Shown one piece after another: positions 42,168 to 51,143 of a stretch of 64,000 nt of DNA. The notes beneath the pieces are model-generated. The model saw nothing but the letters and a program-made list of their open reading frames with translations. It was not told the DNA's origin and made no database searches. The stretch lies in assembly GCF_041434935.1 (NCBI RefSeq), contig NZ_CP107964.1, positions 8,787,001 through 8,851,000 on the forward strand. The letters run 5' to 3'. Positions within the stretch are counted from its first letter, which is position 1; each line of letters starts with the position of its first letter. The position numbers were made by a program, and so were the translations under genes. This DNA comes from Kitasatospora sp. NBC_00374. GTDB taxonomy: Bacteria > Actinomycetota > Actinomycetes > Streptomycetales > Streptomycetaceae.

Positions 42168-42881
42168 ATGAGCACGCAGGTACAGAAGGTCGCGGTCGTG
42201 ACGGGCGCGTCCCAGGGCATCGGAGCCGGGATCGTCACCGCCTACCGCAAGCTGGGCTACGGCGTCGTCGCCACCTCGCGCCACATCGCCGCGTCGGACG
42301 ACCCCGGCGTCGTCACGATCCAGGGCGACATCGCCGACCGCACGACCGCGGAGCGCGTCATCGCCGCCGGCGTCGAGCGGTTCGGCCGTATCGACACGCT
42401 GGTCAACAATGCGGGGATCTTCGTCGCGAAGCCCTTCACCGACTACACCGAGGACGACTACGCCGCGGTGCTCGGCGTGAACCTGGCCGGCTTCTTCCGC
42501 ATCACCCAGCTCGCGGTGGAGCGCATGCTCGAGCAGGGCGGCGGTCACGTCGTGCAGATCACGAGCACACTCGCCGACCAGGCCAGCTCCAGCGTGACCT
42601 CCGTACTCGCCTCTCTGACCAAAGGGGGGCTGCAGTCCGCGACCAGGGCGCTGGCCATCGAGTACGCCGGCCGCGGCATCCGCAGCAACGCCGTGGCGCT
42701 GGGCGTCATCAGGACACCCATGCACCCCGAGGAGAACCGTGCGGCTCTCGCGGCGCTGCATCCGCTCGGCCGCATGGGCGAGGTGAGCGACATCGTCGAC
42801 GCGGTCGTCTACCTCGAGAACGCCCCGTTCGTCACGGGCGAGATCCTCCACGTCGACGGCGGCCAGAGCGCCGGGCACTGA
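42168..42881 (+). CDS. Short-chain dehydrogenase-like protein lacking the catalytic Tyr
   Basis: 237 residues. The Rossmann dinucleotide loop VAVVTGASQGIGAGI, the NNAG motif (TLVNNAGIF), the Ser strand (VVQITSTLADQ) and the C-terminal FVTGEILHVDGGQSAGH are all present. The active-site YxxxK is not: at that position it reads ASLTK, with Ala four before the Lys. A classical SDR redox reaction is therefore doubtful, though members with this ASLTKGGL variant may use another residue. It is co-directional with the nitronate monooxygenase 51 bp downstream. Confidence 0.88.
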   Translation: MSTQVQKVAVVTGASQGIGAGIVTAYRKLGYGVVATSRHIAASDDPGVVTIQGDIADRTTAERVIAAGVERFGRIDTLVNNAGIFVAKPFTDYTEDDYAAVLGVNLAGFFRITQLAVERMLEQGGGHVVQITSTLADQASSSVTSVLASLTKGGLQSATRALAIEYAGRGIRSNAVALGVIRTPMHPEENRAALAALHPLGRMGEVSDIVDAVVYLENAPFVTGEILHVDGGQSAGH

Positions 42882-42932
42882 TCGCTCCCGGACCAAGTCC
42901 GTCCCCATCTCGCAAGGAGAAGAAGGCACTCC

Positions 42933-43964
42933 ATGACTTCGCCACTCAACGCTCTCGCCGTGGACAACCCGGTTCTGGCCGCGCCGATGGCCGGCGGCCC
43001 CAGCACCCCCGCACTGGTCGTCGCGGCGGCCCGGGCGAACGGGCTGGGATTCCTCGCGGGCGGATACAAGACCGCCGACGCACTGGCCGAGCAGATCGCC
43101 GAGGTCCGACGTCACGACATCGCCTTCGGCGTCAACCTCTTCGCCCCCAACCCCCTGCCGGTCGATCCGGAGGCCTTCCGACGCTATGCCGCCGCGATCG
43201 CCCCCGAAGTCCGGGCCTACGAACTCGACGTCCGGACGGCGGGAATCGTCGAGGACGACGACCACTGGTCGGACAAGATCGACTTGTTGCTGTCCGTGCC
43301 GGTCCCGGTCGTCAGCTTCACCTTCGCCGTCCCGGACGCAGCCGTCATCGCCGCACTGCGCGCCGCCGGAACCGTGGTCGTCCAGACGGTCACCTCAGCG
43401 GCGGAGGCCCGCCTGGCCGCGGACGCGGGCGCCGATGTCCTGGCGGTACAGGCGTCGGCCGCCGGAGGGCACTCCAGCACGCTCACTCCCGAGCATGTTC
43501 CGGCCTCCGTCCCGCTGACCGAGCTGCTGGGGCGGATCCGGGCGGCGGTGTCGCTGCCGCTCGTCGCCGCGGGCGGGCTGGCCACCCCGGCCGGCGTGGC
43601 CGAGGCGCTGCACGCCGGGGCCGAGGCGGTCATGGTCGGCACGGTCCTGCTGCGGGCGGACGAAGCCGGCACCTCGCTTCCCCACCAGGCGGCCCTGGCC
43701 GACCCGAAGCGCCGCCGGACCGTTGTGACCAGGGCGTTCACGGGCCGGCCCGCGCGGGCACTGGCCAACCGGTTCACCGACCACTACAGCGACCTCGCCC
43801 CCTGCGGCTATCCCGCCCTGCACCATCTGACCAGGCCGATGCGCCAGGCCGCCACCGCGGCCGGGGACCCCGAACGGATCAATCTGTGGGCCGGGACCGG
43901 GTACCGCCAGGCCACCGCCGAGCCCGCCGCCCAGATCCTGCGGAGACTGGCCTCACACGTCTGA
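42933..43964 (+). CDS. Nitronate monooxygenase (2-nitropropane dioxygenase family)
   Basis: 343 residues. FMN-binding TIM-barrel features are present: the start PVLAAPMAGGPSTPALVVAA, GLGFLAGGYKTADALAEQI, GVNLFAPNPLPVD and VTSAAEARLAADAGADVLAV. QASAAGGHSSTL carries the catalytic-type His, and LPLVAAGGLATPAGVAEALH and GAEAVMVGTVLLRADEAG form the phosphate site. The family oxidises alkyl nitronates such as propionate 3-nitronate with O2. It is the second gene of the TetR-controlled pair. Two broken homologues lie at 49.6 and 50.2-51.0 kb. Confidence 0.93.
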   Translation: MTSPLNALAVDNPVLAAPMAGGPSTPALVVAAARANGLGFLAGGYKTADALAEQIAEVRRHDIAFGVNLFAPNPLPVDPEAFRRYAAAIAPEVRAYELDVRTAGIVEDDDHWSDKIDLLLSVPVPVVSFTFAVPDAAVIAALRAAGTVVVQTVTSAAEARLAADAGADVLAVQASAAGGHSSTLTPEHVPASVPLTELLGRIRAAVSLPLVAAGGLATPAGVAEALHAGAEAVMVGTVLLRADEAGTSLPHQAALADPKRRRTVVTRAFTGRPARALANRFTDHYSDLAPCGYPALHHLTRPMRQAATAAGDPERINLWAGTGYRQATAEPAAQILRRLASHV

Positions 43965-43999
43965 ACTCCCCTCGGCGCGCGACGCACGACGCACCCCAA

Positions 44000-44040
44000 G
44001 GCGCCGGCGGTCCCGAACCTGGGAACGGGACTCCGGCGCC
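44000..44040. terminator. Bidirectional terminator hairpin
   Basis: Arms GGCGCCGG and CCGGCGCC, continued by GTCCCG/CGGGAC, form a long stem between the converging nitronate monooxygenase and TetR genes. No U-tract. Confidence 0.65.
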
Positions 44041-44073
44041 CGACGCTCCGACCCGCCGGAAGCGGACCAGTGC

Positions 44074-44694
44074 TCACACCTCGACCGCTGCCACCTGCGG
44101 CATCCGGGCGCCCAGCAGAGCCAGGCAATTCGCCCACAGAACGCTCAGCCGGGACGTGTTGTTGTAGAGCTTGGCGAACAGCACCTGACCCTCAAGCTGC
44201 GCGACGACCGACCGTGCCGCCTCACGGGTGTCGGCGACATCGACCTCGCCGCGCCCACGCGCCTCGGCGACGACCGACTCCACCATGTCGACCTGGGCGT
44301 CGAAGATCTCCTGCAGGCGCCGGCGGATCGCTTCGGTCTGATTGCTCAACTCCAGTGCGAGGTTCCCGAACAGGCAGCCGGAGACGGTGCCGCAGCTCTG
44401 CTGCCCCGCGCGCTGGCTCGCCTCGGTCTCCTCGAAGAGCTGCCGCAGCCGCTGCAGAGGATCGGCGTCGCCGCGCAGGACACGGGTCCACTCGCCATAC
44501 TGGCCGGCCCAGTGCTCGTCGAGCACGGTCAGCGCCAGAGCCTCCTTGGACTCGAAGAAGTAGTAGAAGCTCCCCTTGGGCACCCCGGCCGTCTTGCAGA
44601 TCTCGGCCACGCCCAGCGCCGAGTAGCCACGCTGCTCGATGAGCAACTGCGTGGCGCTGATGATCTTCTCCCTGGCATCACTGGTCCGTCCCAT
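44074..44694 (-). CDS. TetR-family repressor of the local detoxification regulon
   Basis: 206 residues from ATG 44694. N-terminal helix-turn-helix: EKIISATQLLIEQRGYSALG, VAEICKTAGVPKGSFYYFFE, SKEALALTVL, a very typical DNA-binding domain of the AcuR/NemR-like group. The C-terminal domain (QSCGTVSGCLFGNLALELSN) holds two cysteines five apart, plausible sensors of electrophiles as in NemR. Its own promoter carries two copies of the palindrome also found before wrbA, the SDR and DJ-1 genes. Sensor chemistry is inferred. Confidence 0.9.
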   Translation of the reverse strand: MGRTSDAREKIISATQLLIEQRGYSALGVAEICKTAGVPKGSFYYFFESKEALALTVLDEHWAGQYGEWTRVLRGDADPLQRLRQLFEETEASQRAGQQSCGTVSGCLFGNLALELSNQTEAIRRRLQEIFDAQVDMVESVVAEARGRGEVDVADTREAARSVVAQLEGQVLFAKLYNNTSRLSVLWANCLALLGARMPQVAAVEV

Positions 44695-44703
44695 GGTTGC
44701 AAG

Positions 44704-44745
44704 TATACGACCGCTCATCTACATTGATAATAGACCGGTCGACTA
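44704..44745. promoter_or_regulatory. Two TetR operators between the regulator and SnoaL genes
   Basis: TATACGACCGCTCATCTA (44704..44721, 15/18 to the consensus) and TAATAGACCGGTCGACTA (44728..44745, 14/18). They overlap the divergent promoters, giving autoregulation and control of the gene at 44828. Confidence 0.75.
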
Positions 44746-44827
44746 GTGATCGTGGTTGTTGGCCACTCCGCGACCAAGCGCAGGGGTCCGCTGCCCGCAC
44801 ACCCACTCGCAGACGAGAGCTGAAGCA

Positions 44828-45193
44828 ATGAGCCATCCGATGCATGACGTCCTTCGGCGCTGGAAGTCCGCTTTCGACGACCACCAGCCCGACGCCATGG
44901 CCGATCTGTTCACCCCGGACGCCCTCTTCCAGGGCTTCGGACCCGCCGTCCTCACAGGCCGGGGCGCGGTGCGGGACTACTACGAAGCCGTACCGGCCGG
45001 CCGAAGGGCCGAAGTGACAGTCCTGCACACGTACACGATCGGCGAGCAGGTCGCCGGAGGCTTCGCGGCCGTCACGTTCAGCGACGCGCACGACTGGGAG
45101 GCCCGTGTGAATCTGTCGCTGGTGCTCCGCCTCCACGACACCGGCTGGCGAATCCGCCAGTACCACGTCTCCCGCGTCGAGGCCGAACACTAG
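44828..45193 (+). CDS. SnoaL-like (nuclear transport factor 2 fold) protein
   Basis: 121 residues from ATG 44828. HDVLRRWKSAFDDHQPDAMA and DLFTPDALFQGFGPAVLTGR form the NTF2-like entrance, and GAVRDYYEAVPAGRRAEVTV, ARVNLSLVLRLHDTGWRIRQ and YHVSRVE complete the cone. The SnoaL-like fold covers isomerases, cyclases and carriers; active residues cannot be named. It is divergent from the TetR gene and under its operators. Confidence 0.82.
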   Translation: MSHPMHDVLRRWKSAFDDHQPDAMADLFTPDALFQGFGPAVLTGRGAVRDYYEAVPAGRRAEVTVLHTYTIGEQVAGGFAAVTFSDAHDWEARVNLSLVLRLHDTGWRIRQYHVSRVEAEH

Positions 45194-45922
45194 CCGGCTG
45201 GCTAGCCGAAGGCCGAGGTAGCGGCCGGGTTGCGTGGCCGTCCGCGCGTACGATCGACGGGTGGCCAAGCAGAAGACGTTCGAAGCCGCACTGATGACCG
45301 CGCAGCGGGCGCTCGCCGCCGTCCGCGCGTAGCGTGCCGCCTACCTGCCGGTCTGCCGGCGTGGAACGGTCCGGAGGCGACCACAGCCGGCCGCAGCGCC
45401 GGAGTCAGCCCGGCTGGAGGAGGCCGAGCGGCAGGCCGCGTACGTGGTGTGGGTGGATGCGTACTGGGCGGGCTTGCGGTGGAGGATCGGGTCGGGGCCC
45501 GTACCCAGCTCGGTCACGTCGACGACGGGCCCGACCCGGCGCCAGCCAGCCACGTAGACCGTCGCCGACCGGGCTGACAACCTGGGGGCGTCGGGGCGCT
45601 GTTGCTTCACCCAGGCACTGACCGAAGGTCGCGCGGGTCGGCTGAGGGCGATGCAGGGGCTTGTGCTTCGCCGGCGGACGTCGACGCCTGGCTCGACCCG
45701 CCCGCACCGACCCCGACGACCACACCCCGGCCGTCGGCGAACTCACCGCCACCCCTGTCGGCACCGCGGTCGACAACGTCCGCAACAACGGGCCCCAGCT
45801 CCTGGAGCCGATCCCCGAGCCTGCCTGACCCACAGGCACGCGGCGGGTGCGGCACCTCGGTCGGCCGGCTCGGCCGGGGGGACCGGCGGCGGTGCACCGC
45901 CGGCCGCGCATGGTGTGCGGGT
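45194..45922. other. 729-bp region with decayed small genes
   Basis: Plus-strand fragments look like one former small gene: GTG at 45260 with AKQKTFEAALMTAQRALAAV then a stop, and further on ARLEEAERQAAYVVWVDAYW in another frame. A separate piece before 45830 ends ATPVGTAVDNVRNNGPQLLE then PIPEPA and a stop. None is intact. Confidence 0.45.
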
Positions 45923-46327
45923 TCAGTGTCCGGGGGCCGGGAGGTCACCTTCGACGTACTGGGCGCGGCCGTCGGCGAACGACCAGTCCTCGGGGCCGTT
46001 CTCGAAATAGCCGACGAACAGGTCCTCGCCGTTGACACCGGCTTCGGCGAGCTGTTTGGCGAGCGTGCGGTAGACGAGCCGCTTGTCCTCGGTACTGCGG
46101 CCGCGCTGGGTGAAGATGTGGACGATGACGGTGCCGGCGGTGCGCTGGAAGCCCAGTCCGGCGTCCAGGGCGATGATCTCGTCGGGGTCGTGCTGGGTGA
46201 CGAGCTGGAAACGGTCCCGCTCGGGGATCTTCAGGACGTCGACGAGGGACCGCTGGACGGCGTCGGCGATGGCCCGGATGCTCTCGGGGGTGCGGCCGCG
46301 GATCATGTCGATGCGTACGAGGGGCAT
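45923..46327 (-). CDS. Tautomerase-family protein (4-OT/MSAD-like)
   Basis: 134 residues. The mature N-terminus would be Pro1 after Met removal (MPLVRIDMIRGRTPESIRAI), the catalytic base of the tautomerase superfamily. A second beta-alpha-beta unit follows (TVIVHIFTQRGRSTEDKRLV, YRTLAKQLAEAGVNGEDLFV). An Arg in each half fits the active site of cis-CaaD/MSAD-like members, which act on malonate semialdehyde or haloacrylates; substrate not determinable. It is 29 bp downstream of a metallo-hydrolase on the same strand. Confidence 0.87.
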   Translation of the reverse strand: MPLVRIDMIRGRTPESIRAIADAVQRSLVDVLKIPERDRFQLVTQHDPDEIIALDAGLGFQRTAGTVIVHIFTQRGRSTEDKRLVYRTLAKQLAEAGVNGEDLFVGYFENGPEDWSFADGRAQYVEGDLPAPGH

Positions 46328-46356
46328 GGCGAGCAGCTCCTGCGGGTGAGGGCCGG

Positions 46357-47166
46357 TCAGGGCTTGAGGGGGAGCCAGGTGCCGTGGTCGGCGATGCGCA
46401 GGACGGAGGTGAGGCCGGCGTCGTCGAAGGTGTGCTCGATGGCGTCGCGGCCTTCGGTGAAGTGGGCCCAGCCGGTGTAGTGGGCGGGGATGTTGACGGG
46501 GGCTCCGAGGATCGCGGCGGCCGCGGCGGCGCGGACGCTGTCGAGGCTGACCGGGCGTTCGCGGAACTTGCCCGGGACGCGGGCGGCGCCGGCGTGGAGG
46601 ACGGTCGCGTCGATGCGTGGGGTGCGGCGGGCGATCTCGGTGACGGTGCGGATGGAGGCGTTGTCGCCGCTGATGTAGACGGTGGGCAGTCCGGCTCCGG
46701 CGAGGACGAAGCCGACGACCTGGCAGTTGACCTCGCCGTCCGGGTCGCGCTCGCCGTCTTCGGGGCCGTGGACGGCCGGAACGGCGGTGACGGTCAGCTC
46801 GCCGCCGTCCGGGCGGGCGAGGGTGTGGGTGTCCCAGGCGGCCAGGCCCTTCGCGCCGCCGCCGAGCCTGCCGGCGCCGCCCGTGGTGGTGAGCAGCAGC
46901 GGGGCGGCCAGTGCGAAGGTACGGCCGCGGTCGTCGAAGTTGTCCGCGTGGTTGTCGTGGCTGACCAGGACCAGGTCGACGTCGGCGAGCCGGTCCTCGG
47001 CAAGGGCCGGGCCCTCGGTCTTGGTCAGGTAGCCGTGCGGGCCCGGGGCGTCGAAGGTCGGGTCGGAGACGATGCGCAGCCCGCCGAGGTCGAGAACGGT
47101 CGTGGGCCCGCCGACCACCAGGGCCGAGCCGTCGTGACGGGGAAGAAGGGGGGAGGGCGACGCCAT
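46357..47166 (-). CDS. MBL-fold metallo-hydrolase
   Basis: 269 residues. The metal motif SHDNHADNFDD corresponds to HxHxDH with Asp and Asn variations (H-D-N-H-A-D-N). Later ligands are AVPAVHG (His), ISGDNAS (Asp) and NIPAHYTGW (His). This is the UlaG/L-ascorbate-6-phosphate-lactonase-like branch (DLVLVSHDNHAD). It starts at ATG 47166 and is followed by the tautomerase, likely one transcript. The substrate is unknown; a lactone or ester is reasonable. Confidence 0.83.
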   Translation of the reverse strand: MASPSPLLPRHDGSALVVGGPTTVLDLGGLRIVSDPTFDAPGPHGYLTKTEGPALAEDRLADVDLVLVSHDNHADNFDDRGRTFALAAPLLLTTTGGAGRLGGGAKGLAAWDTHTLARPDGGELTVTAVPAVHGPEDGERDPDGEVNCQVVGFVLAGAGLPTVYISGDNASIRTVTEIARRTPRIDATVLHAGAARVPGKFRERPVSLDSVRAAAAAAILGAPVNIPAHYTGWAHFTEGRDAIEHTFDDAGLTSVLRIADHGTWLPLKP

Positions 47167-47295
47167 GCTGCTGCAGCTCCTTGGCCGGGGCAGGAAGGGG
47201 AGGGGAGGGGAGGGGGCGGGCCCTGGGCCGCCCCCTCCCTCGCGTCGACCGTAGGGAGATAGCAGGCGCCAGCGGAAATGCCGTTCCGGCTGCGG

Positions 47296-48240
47296 CTATG
47301 CCTCACCTGCATGGCTGGAGGTCGCGGCTGCTTCGAGTGCCGCGTCGAGGAAGCGGCGCAGCAGCGCGGAGCCGGTTCCTGCCTCTGGGCGGTAGGCGAG
47401 GCGGACCGGGCTGGGCGGTGCGCCCGTCAGCGGCCGAAAGCGCAGCGCGGGGTGGCGGATGCGGCGTTCGGCGACGTCGGGGACGATGCCGAGACCGCGT
47501 CCCGCGGCCACCGATTCGAGCCACTCGTCGAAGTTCGCGGTCTCCACGTACCGACGCGGGCCGTCCCCGTTCGGCCAGCACCAGGGGCCGGTGGTGCCGC
47601 TGGCGGTGTTGACGACCAGAGTCCACTCGGGGGCGTCCTGCCAGCGCACAGCGTCGGCCACGGCCTTGGGGGGATGGCTGTGGGAGGCCTGCGGCCCGCC
47701 GCCCGGGGCTTCCTCGCGGGCGCGGACGGCGACGCGCTGCTCGTCGTACAGGTGCACCGTGCGCACGGCGGCCCCGACCGGTCTGCCGCCGCGCACCAAG
47801 GCCACGTCGACACCCTGGCGGTCGAGGGCGTCCAGCGGATCGTCGCAGCGCACCAGCTCGACCCGTGCCCCGCTGTCGCGCTCGAAGCGGGCGATGGCGC
47901 GCTGGGCCCAGGGATCGGGCAGCAGCCAGCTGAAACCGAGCCTGAGGGTCAACTCGTGACGGGCCGCGGCCAGGGCCGCGTCGAACGCGGCCAAGGTCCG
48001 CTCCACATGGACGAGGAACTCGGCGCCGGTGTCGGTGAGCGCGACGCCGCGAGACGAGCGGTCGAGCAGTCGCACCCCGAGGGCCGCTTCCAGCTGGGCG
48101 ACGGTGCGGCTCAGGGCCGGCTGCGTGATCAGCAGTTCCTCGGCGGCCTGGGTGAACGAGCGGCGCCGGGCCACCGCTGCGAACGCCCGCAGGTGCCGCA
48201 GCTCGATGCCGGATGTGCCTGCGGGGCCGGGCGCGATCAC
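47296..48240 (-). CDS. LysR-family transcriptional regulator
   Basis: 314 residues, GTG start at 48240. The winged HTH is textbook: IELRHLRAFAAVARRRSFTQ, AAEELLITQPALSRTVAQLE, LGVRLLDRSSRGVALTDTGA. The effector domain follows with two alpha/beta lobes (LTLRLGFSWLLPD ... GRGLGIVPDVAERRI). It is divergent from the MFS gene, 126 bp away, the usual layout for a LysR regulator and its target transporter. Confidence 0.92.
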   Translation of the reverse strand: MIAPGPAGTSGIELRHLRAFAAVARRRSFTQAAEELLITQPALSRTVAQLEAALGVRLLDRSSRGVALTDTGAEFLVHVERTLAAFDAALAAARHELTLRLGFSWLLPDPWAQRAIARFERDSGARVELVRCDDPLDALDRQGVDVALVRGGRPVGAAVRTVHLYDEQRVAVRAREEAPGGGPQASHSHPPKAVADAVRWQDAPEWTLVVNTASGTTGPWCWPNGDGPRRYVETANFDEWLESVAAGRGLGIVPDVAERRIRHPALRFRPLTGAPPSPVRLAYRPEAGTGSALLRRFLDAALEAAATSSHAGEA

Positions 48241-48365
48241 CGTCGCCTCGCGCGATGCCTGGGGAACATGGATGCAGCGTAACCGGCATTTCCGCGCACT
48301 GTGCGCGCCGCCTAGCGTCGAGAGGGAAGCCTTGCGCACGGGGATGACCGCGAAAGAAAGTGGCC

Positions 48366-49565
48366 ATGAAACAGGAGCTCGCACAGCCCAACCACACCCG
48401 CGCCACAGCGCGGGCCGGCTCCCCGTGGCCGACCGTGCTGCGCGGCGCGGCGGCCCTGGCCGCCGCGATGGGTGTGGGCCGGTTCGCGTACACGCCGATC
48501 ATGCCGCTCATGCACGCCCAGGCCGGGATGTCGGACAGCCTGGGGGCCTCGCTGGCCACCGCGAACTACCTCGGCTACCTGGCAGGCGCCCTGCTCGGCA
48601 TCACCGCCCCCGCGCTACTACGGTCGGCGACCACCCTGCGTGCCGGGCTGCTGGTCCTGACGGCGTCCCTCGCCCTGATGCCCCTGACCCACGACGACGG
48701 CGCATGGCGGGCGCTGCGGCTGACAGCGGGCGCGGCCAGCGCCCTCGTCTTCATGATCGCGACGAGCGCCATGCTGGCAGGGCTCGCCGCGCACGCCGAG
48801 CACATGACCGGCTGGGCCTTCGGCGGGGTCGGCGCGGGAATAGCCCTTTCCGGGCTGACGGTGGTGGCGGTGCAGCAGGCCGGCTCCTGGCAGGCGGCCT
48901 GGTCGGCCTGCGCCGCGCTCACCGCGCTGCTCACCGCCGCCGCCTGGGGCCTGGCGCCCCGCGCCGCGGCTCCCGCCGCCACGGCGCCGGCCGAACGGCC
49001 GCGCACCCGGCGCTGGTTCACCGCCCTGCTGGCCAGCTACCTCCTGGAAGGCATCGGCTACATCATCGCCGGGACCTTCCTGGTCGCCGCCCTCCAGCAG
49101 GGTGCACCCGGCTGGATCAGCAGCGGCGCCTGGATCGTGGTCGGCCTGGCCGCGCTGCCCTCGTGCGCCCTGTGGATGCGCCTGGCCCGCCGCATGTCCC
49201 GCCCGGCCCTGCTGACGATCTCCCTGGCCCTCCAGGCCGTCGGCATCGCCCTGCCCGCCCTGTCCGCCGGCAGCGTCCCCGCGCTCGCCGCCGCCATCCT
49301 GTTCGGCGCCACCTTCATGGGCGTGAGCACCATGGCCCTCGCCATCGGCACCCATCTGCGCATCCCACGCGCCATCGCCCTACTCACCACCGGCTACAGC
49401 CTCGGCCAGATCCTCGGCCCCCTGCTGGCCGCACCGCTGCTGCGCAACGGCTACCACTCCGCACTCCTGCTCGGCGCCGCCCTGGTGCTCGCCGCCGCCT
49501 GCGCCGCGGCCGCCTGCTGCGTACGGTTCCCCCACCACCTCACCCACCACACCCCCACCGCCTGA
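48366..49565 (+). CDS. YbfB/YjiJ-family MFS transporter
   Basis: 399 residues with about 12 hydrophobic helices. The N-terminal ALAAAMGVGRFAYTPIMPLM is the signature of the YbfB/YjiJ group of the major facilitator superfamily. LGYLAGALLGITAPALL and a central loop with APAATAPAERPRTRRW split two six-helix halves. It is likely a proton-driven exporter or importer of a small molecule. It is divergent from a LysR regulator and followed 17 bp later by a decayed nitronate monooxygenase gene, which may once have shared its transcript. Confidence 0.9.
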   Translation: MKQELAQPNHTRATARAGSPWPTVLRGAAALAAAMGVGRFAYTPIMPLMHAQAGMSDSLGASLATANYLGYLAGALLGITAPALLRSATTLRAGLLVLTASLALMPLTHDDGAWRALRLTAGAASALVFMIATSAMLAGLAAHAEHMTGWAFGGVGAGIALSGLTVVAVQQAGSWQAAWSACAALTALLTAAAWGLAPRAAAPAATAPAERPRTRRWFTALLASYLLEGIGYIIAGTFLVAALQQGAPGWISSGAWIVVGLAALPSCALWMRLARRMSRPALLTISLALQAVGIALPALSAGSVPALAAAILFGATFMGVSTMALAIGTHLRIPRAIALLTTGYSLGQILGPLLAAPLLRNGYHSALLLGAALVLAAACAAAACCVRFPHHLTHHTPTA

Positions 49566-49582
49566 ACGTGGAGAGTCACGCC

Positions 49583-50056
49583 ATGCCCGGTGACCTGACC
49601 GTCATCGACACCGACCGGCCCGTGTGGGCCGCCCCGACGGCCGGCGGCCCCAGCACCCCCGCCCTCGTCCAGGCCGCAGCCCGGGCCGGAGGACTCGGCT
49701 TCCTCGTCGGCGGCTGCAAGACCCCGCCGACCTCGCCGCCCAGATCACCCAAGTCCGCGCCAGCAGCGCGGTGTTCGGCGTCAACCTCTTCGCCCCCAAC
49801 CCCGTCCCCGTCACCCCGGACGCCCGCCGCGCCTACGCCCGCGCACTCCAGCCGGAAGCCGGCCGCCACGCCTCACCCTCCCCACAGAGACCCTGGCGGA
49901 GGACGACGACGCCTGGGCCGACAAGCTCGACCTGCTCCTCAAAAACCCGTACCGCTCGTGTCCTTCACCTTCGGACTCGACCGCCTCGTACAACGTGGTG
50001 CTCACGACGTCGCCCACCTGACGCTGCGCACTGCGGTCAGCGCGGCTGGCCGCTGA
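49583..50056 (+). pseudogene. Nitronate monooxygenase gene, multiply frameshifted
   Basis: It starts well: VWAAPTAGGPSTPALVQAAA, GLGFLVGGCKT, near-identical in pattern to the intact gene at 42933. After CKT one C is missing, and another frame gives DLAAQITQVRASSAVFGVNL then FAPNPVPVTPDARRAYARAL. A third frame resumes ETLAEDDDAWADKLDLLLKN, and a fourth shift gives VPLVSFTFGLDRLVQ. The C-terminal half is absent. At least three indels make this a true pseudogene rather than a single read error. Confidence 0.85.
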
Positions 50057-50237
50057 TGCCGATGGTGTGCTCTGCACGCCGAGTACAAGGGGCGGCCGCT
50101 GTCCCGATCTACGCCCGCCCGCATCACAGATCCGATCCGACTGTTGCCCATGTGCCGCCCGCTCCCGTCAGGTGGTCACGCTCGGTGATCTTCCTATCGG
50201 GACCGGAGCGCGGCGGGGAAGCGGAGCAGGGCCGGGT

Positions 50238-50990
50238 TCACCCGTGACGGGGGACAGCCGTACTGACCGATCCCGGCCGCCCGCGCCTGGGATCGGTCGG
50301 AACGCGGTCGCGGTCGCGAGTGCGTCGAGGAAGCCGTGGCGGATGCCGCGGCCGTGCCGGCCCGAGAACGCGTGGGAGCCGTCTGTACCGGGCGCGGGTG
50401 CAGGACCTCCCGGTGCACCGCCGGTGCCGCGGATTGCTCGGTGGCCGGGAACGCCGTGCCGAATCGACGCCGCCTGCTTCCAGTGCGCGCCCTTCGTCGA
50501 GGTCTGGTCGCCGCGCCCACGGTGATGATCCCGCGGCGGCGGCACTCGGCGAGCACTCGCGCGCTGGGGGTGCCGAAGACGAAGCGGAACACGCGTGGTC
50601 GGTGTTCGAGCACGACCTCGACCTGTTCGTCGAAGTCCGGCAGCGTCTGGGGGCGGTGTTCCGGCAGGTCCGCGCCCAGCGCGTCGTACCGGGGCGCAGC
50701 CGGGCGGGCGCGGCCTGGAAGGTTTCCTCGTCGATGCCGCGCGGCTGGTCGGCGGTGGGCACCCACGGGTTGACCGCGAACGGCCGGCGGGTCGCCGCCG
50801 CAAGCGCACCGGTTGTGGCGTCGGGCTGGTCGGGCTGCAGGTGGTGACCACCGAAGGAGCCCGGACTACCGGCGTTGGACACCGCCGTGGCGAGCGTGAC
50901 CGTGGAGACCCCACCGCCGAACGGGCCCTGCACGATGGGGTACTGCGGGTCGAACAGCTCACTGATCCGGGTTCTGGCCCAGCCGGTCAT
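50238..50990 (-). pseudogene. Second nitronate monooxygenase gene, frameshifted and deleted
   Basis: From ATG 50990: TRISELFDPQYPIVQGPFGG followed by GVSTVTLATAVSNAGSPGSF, then PFAVNPWVPTADQPRGIDEE. Another frame carries ALGADLPEHRPQTLPDFDEQ and VLEHRPRVFRFVFGTPSARV and LAECRRRGIITVGAAT. The catalytic GGH region and phosphate-binding part are missing; only a C-terminal scrap (GRGIRHGFLDALA) remains. This one is of a different subtype from the gene at 42933. Confidence 0.8.
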
Positions 50991-51081
50991 GGTGTCGGGG
51001 CGGCGCACCTGCTCGCCACTGGTGTGGTGAGGCGTTCCGGCTGGTGTGGCGGTGGTGGTGCCGATCGGTGCGCTGGGCAGG

Positions 51082-51125
51082 GATCGCCCGCGGCGCGAGC
51101 GGGGTTGCTCGCGCCGCGGGCGATC
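51082..51125 (-). terminator. Very strong terminator hairpin after the DJ-1/PfpI gene
   Basis: A perfect 19-bp inverted repeat (GATCGCCCGCGGCGCGAGC and its complement) with a 6-base loop GGGGTT lies 18 bp beyond the stop codon at 51144. Confidence 0.8.
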
Positions 51126-51143
51126 GCGTCACCATGGGTGTGG

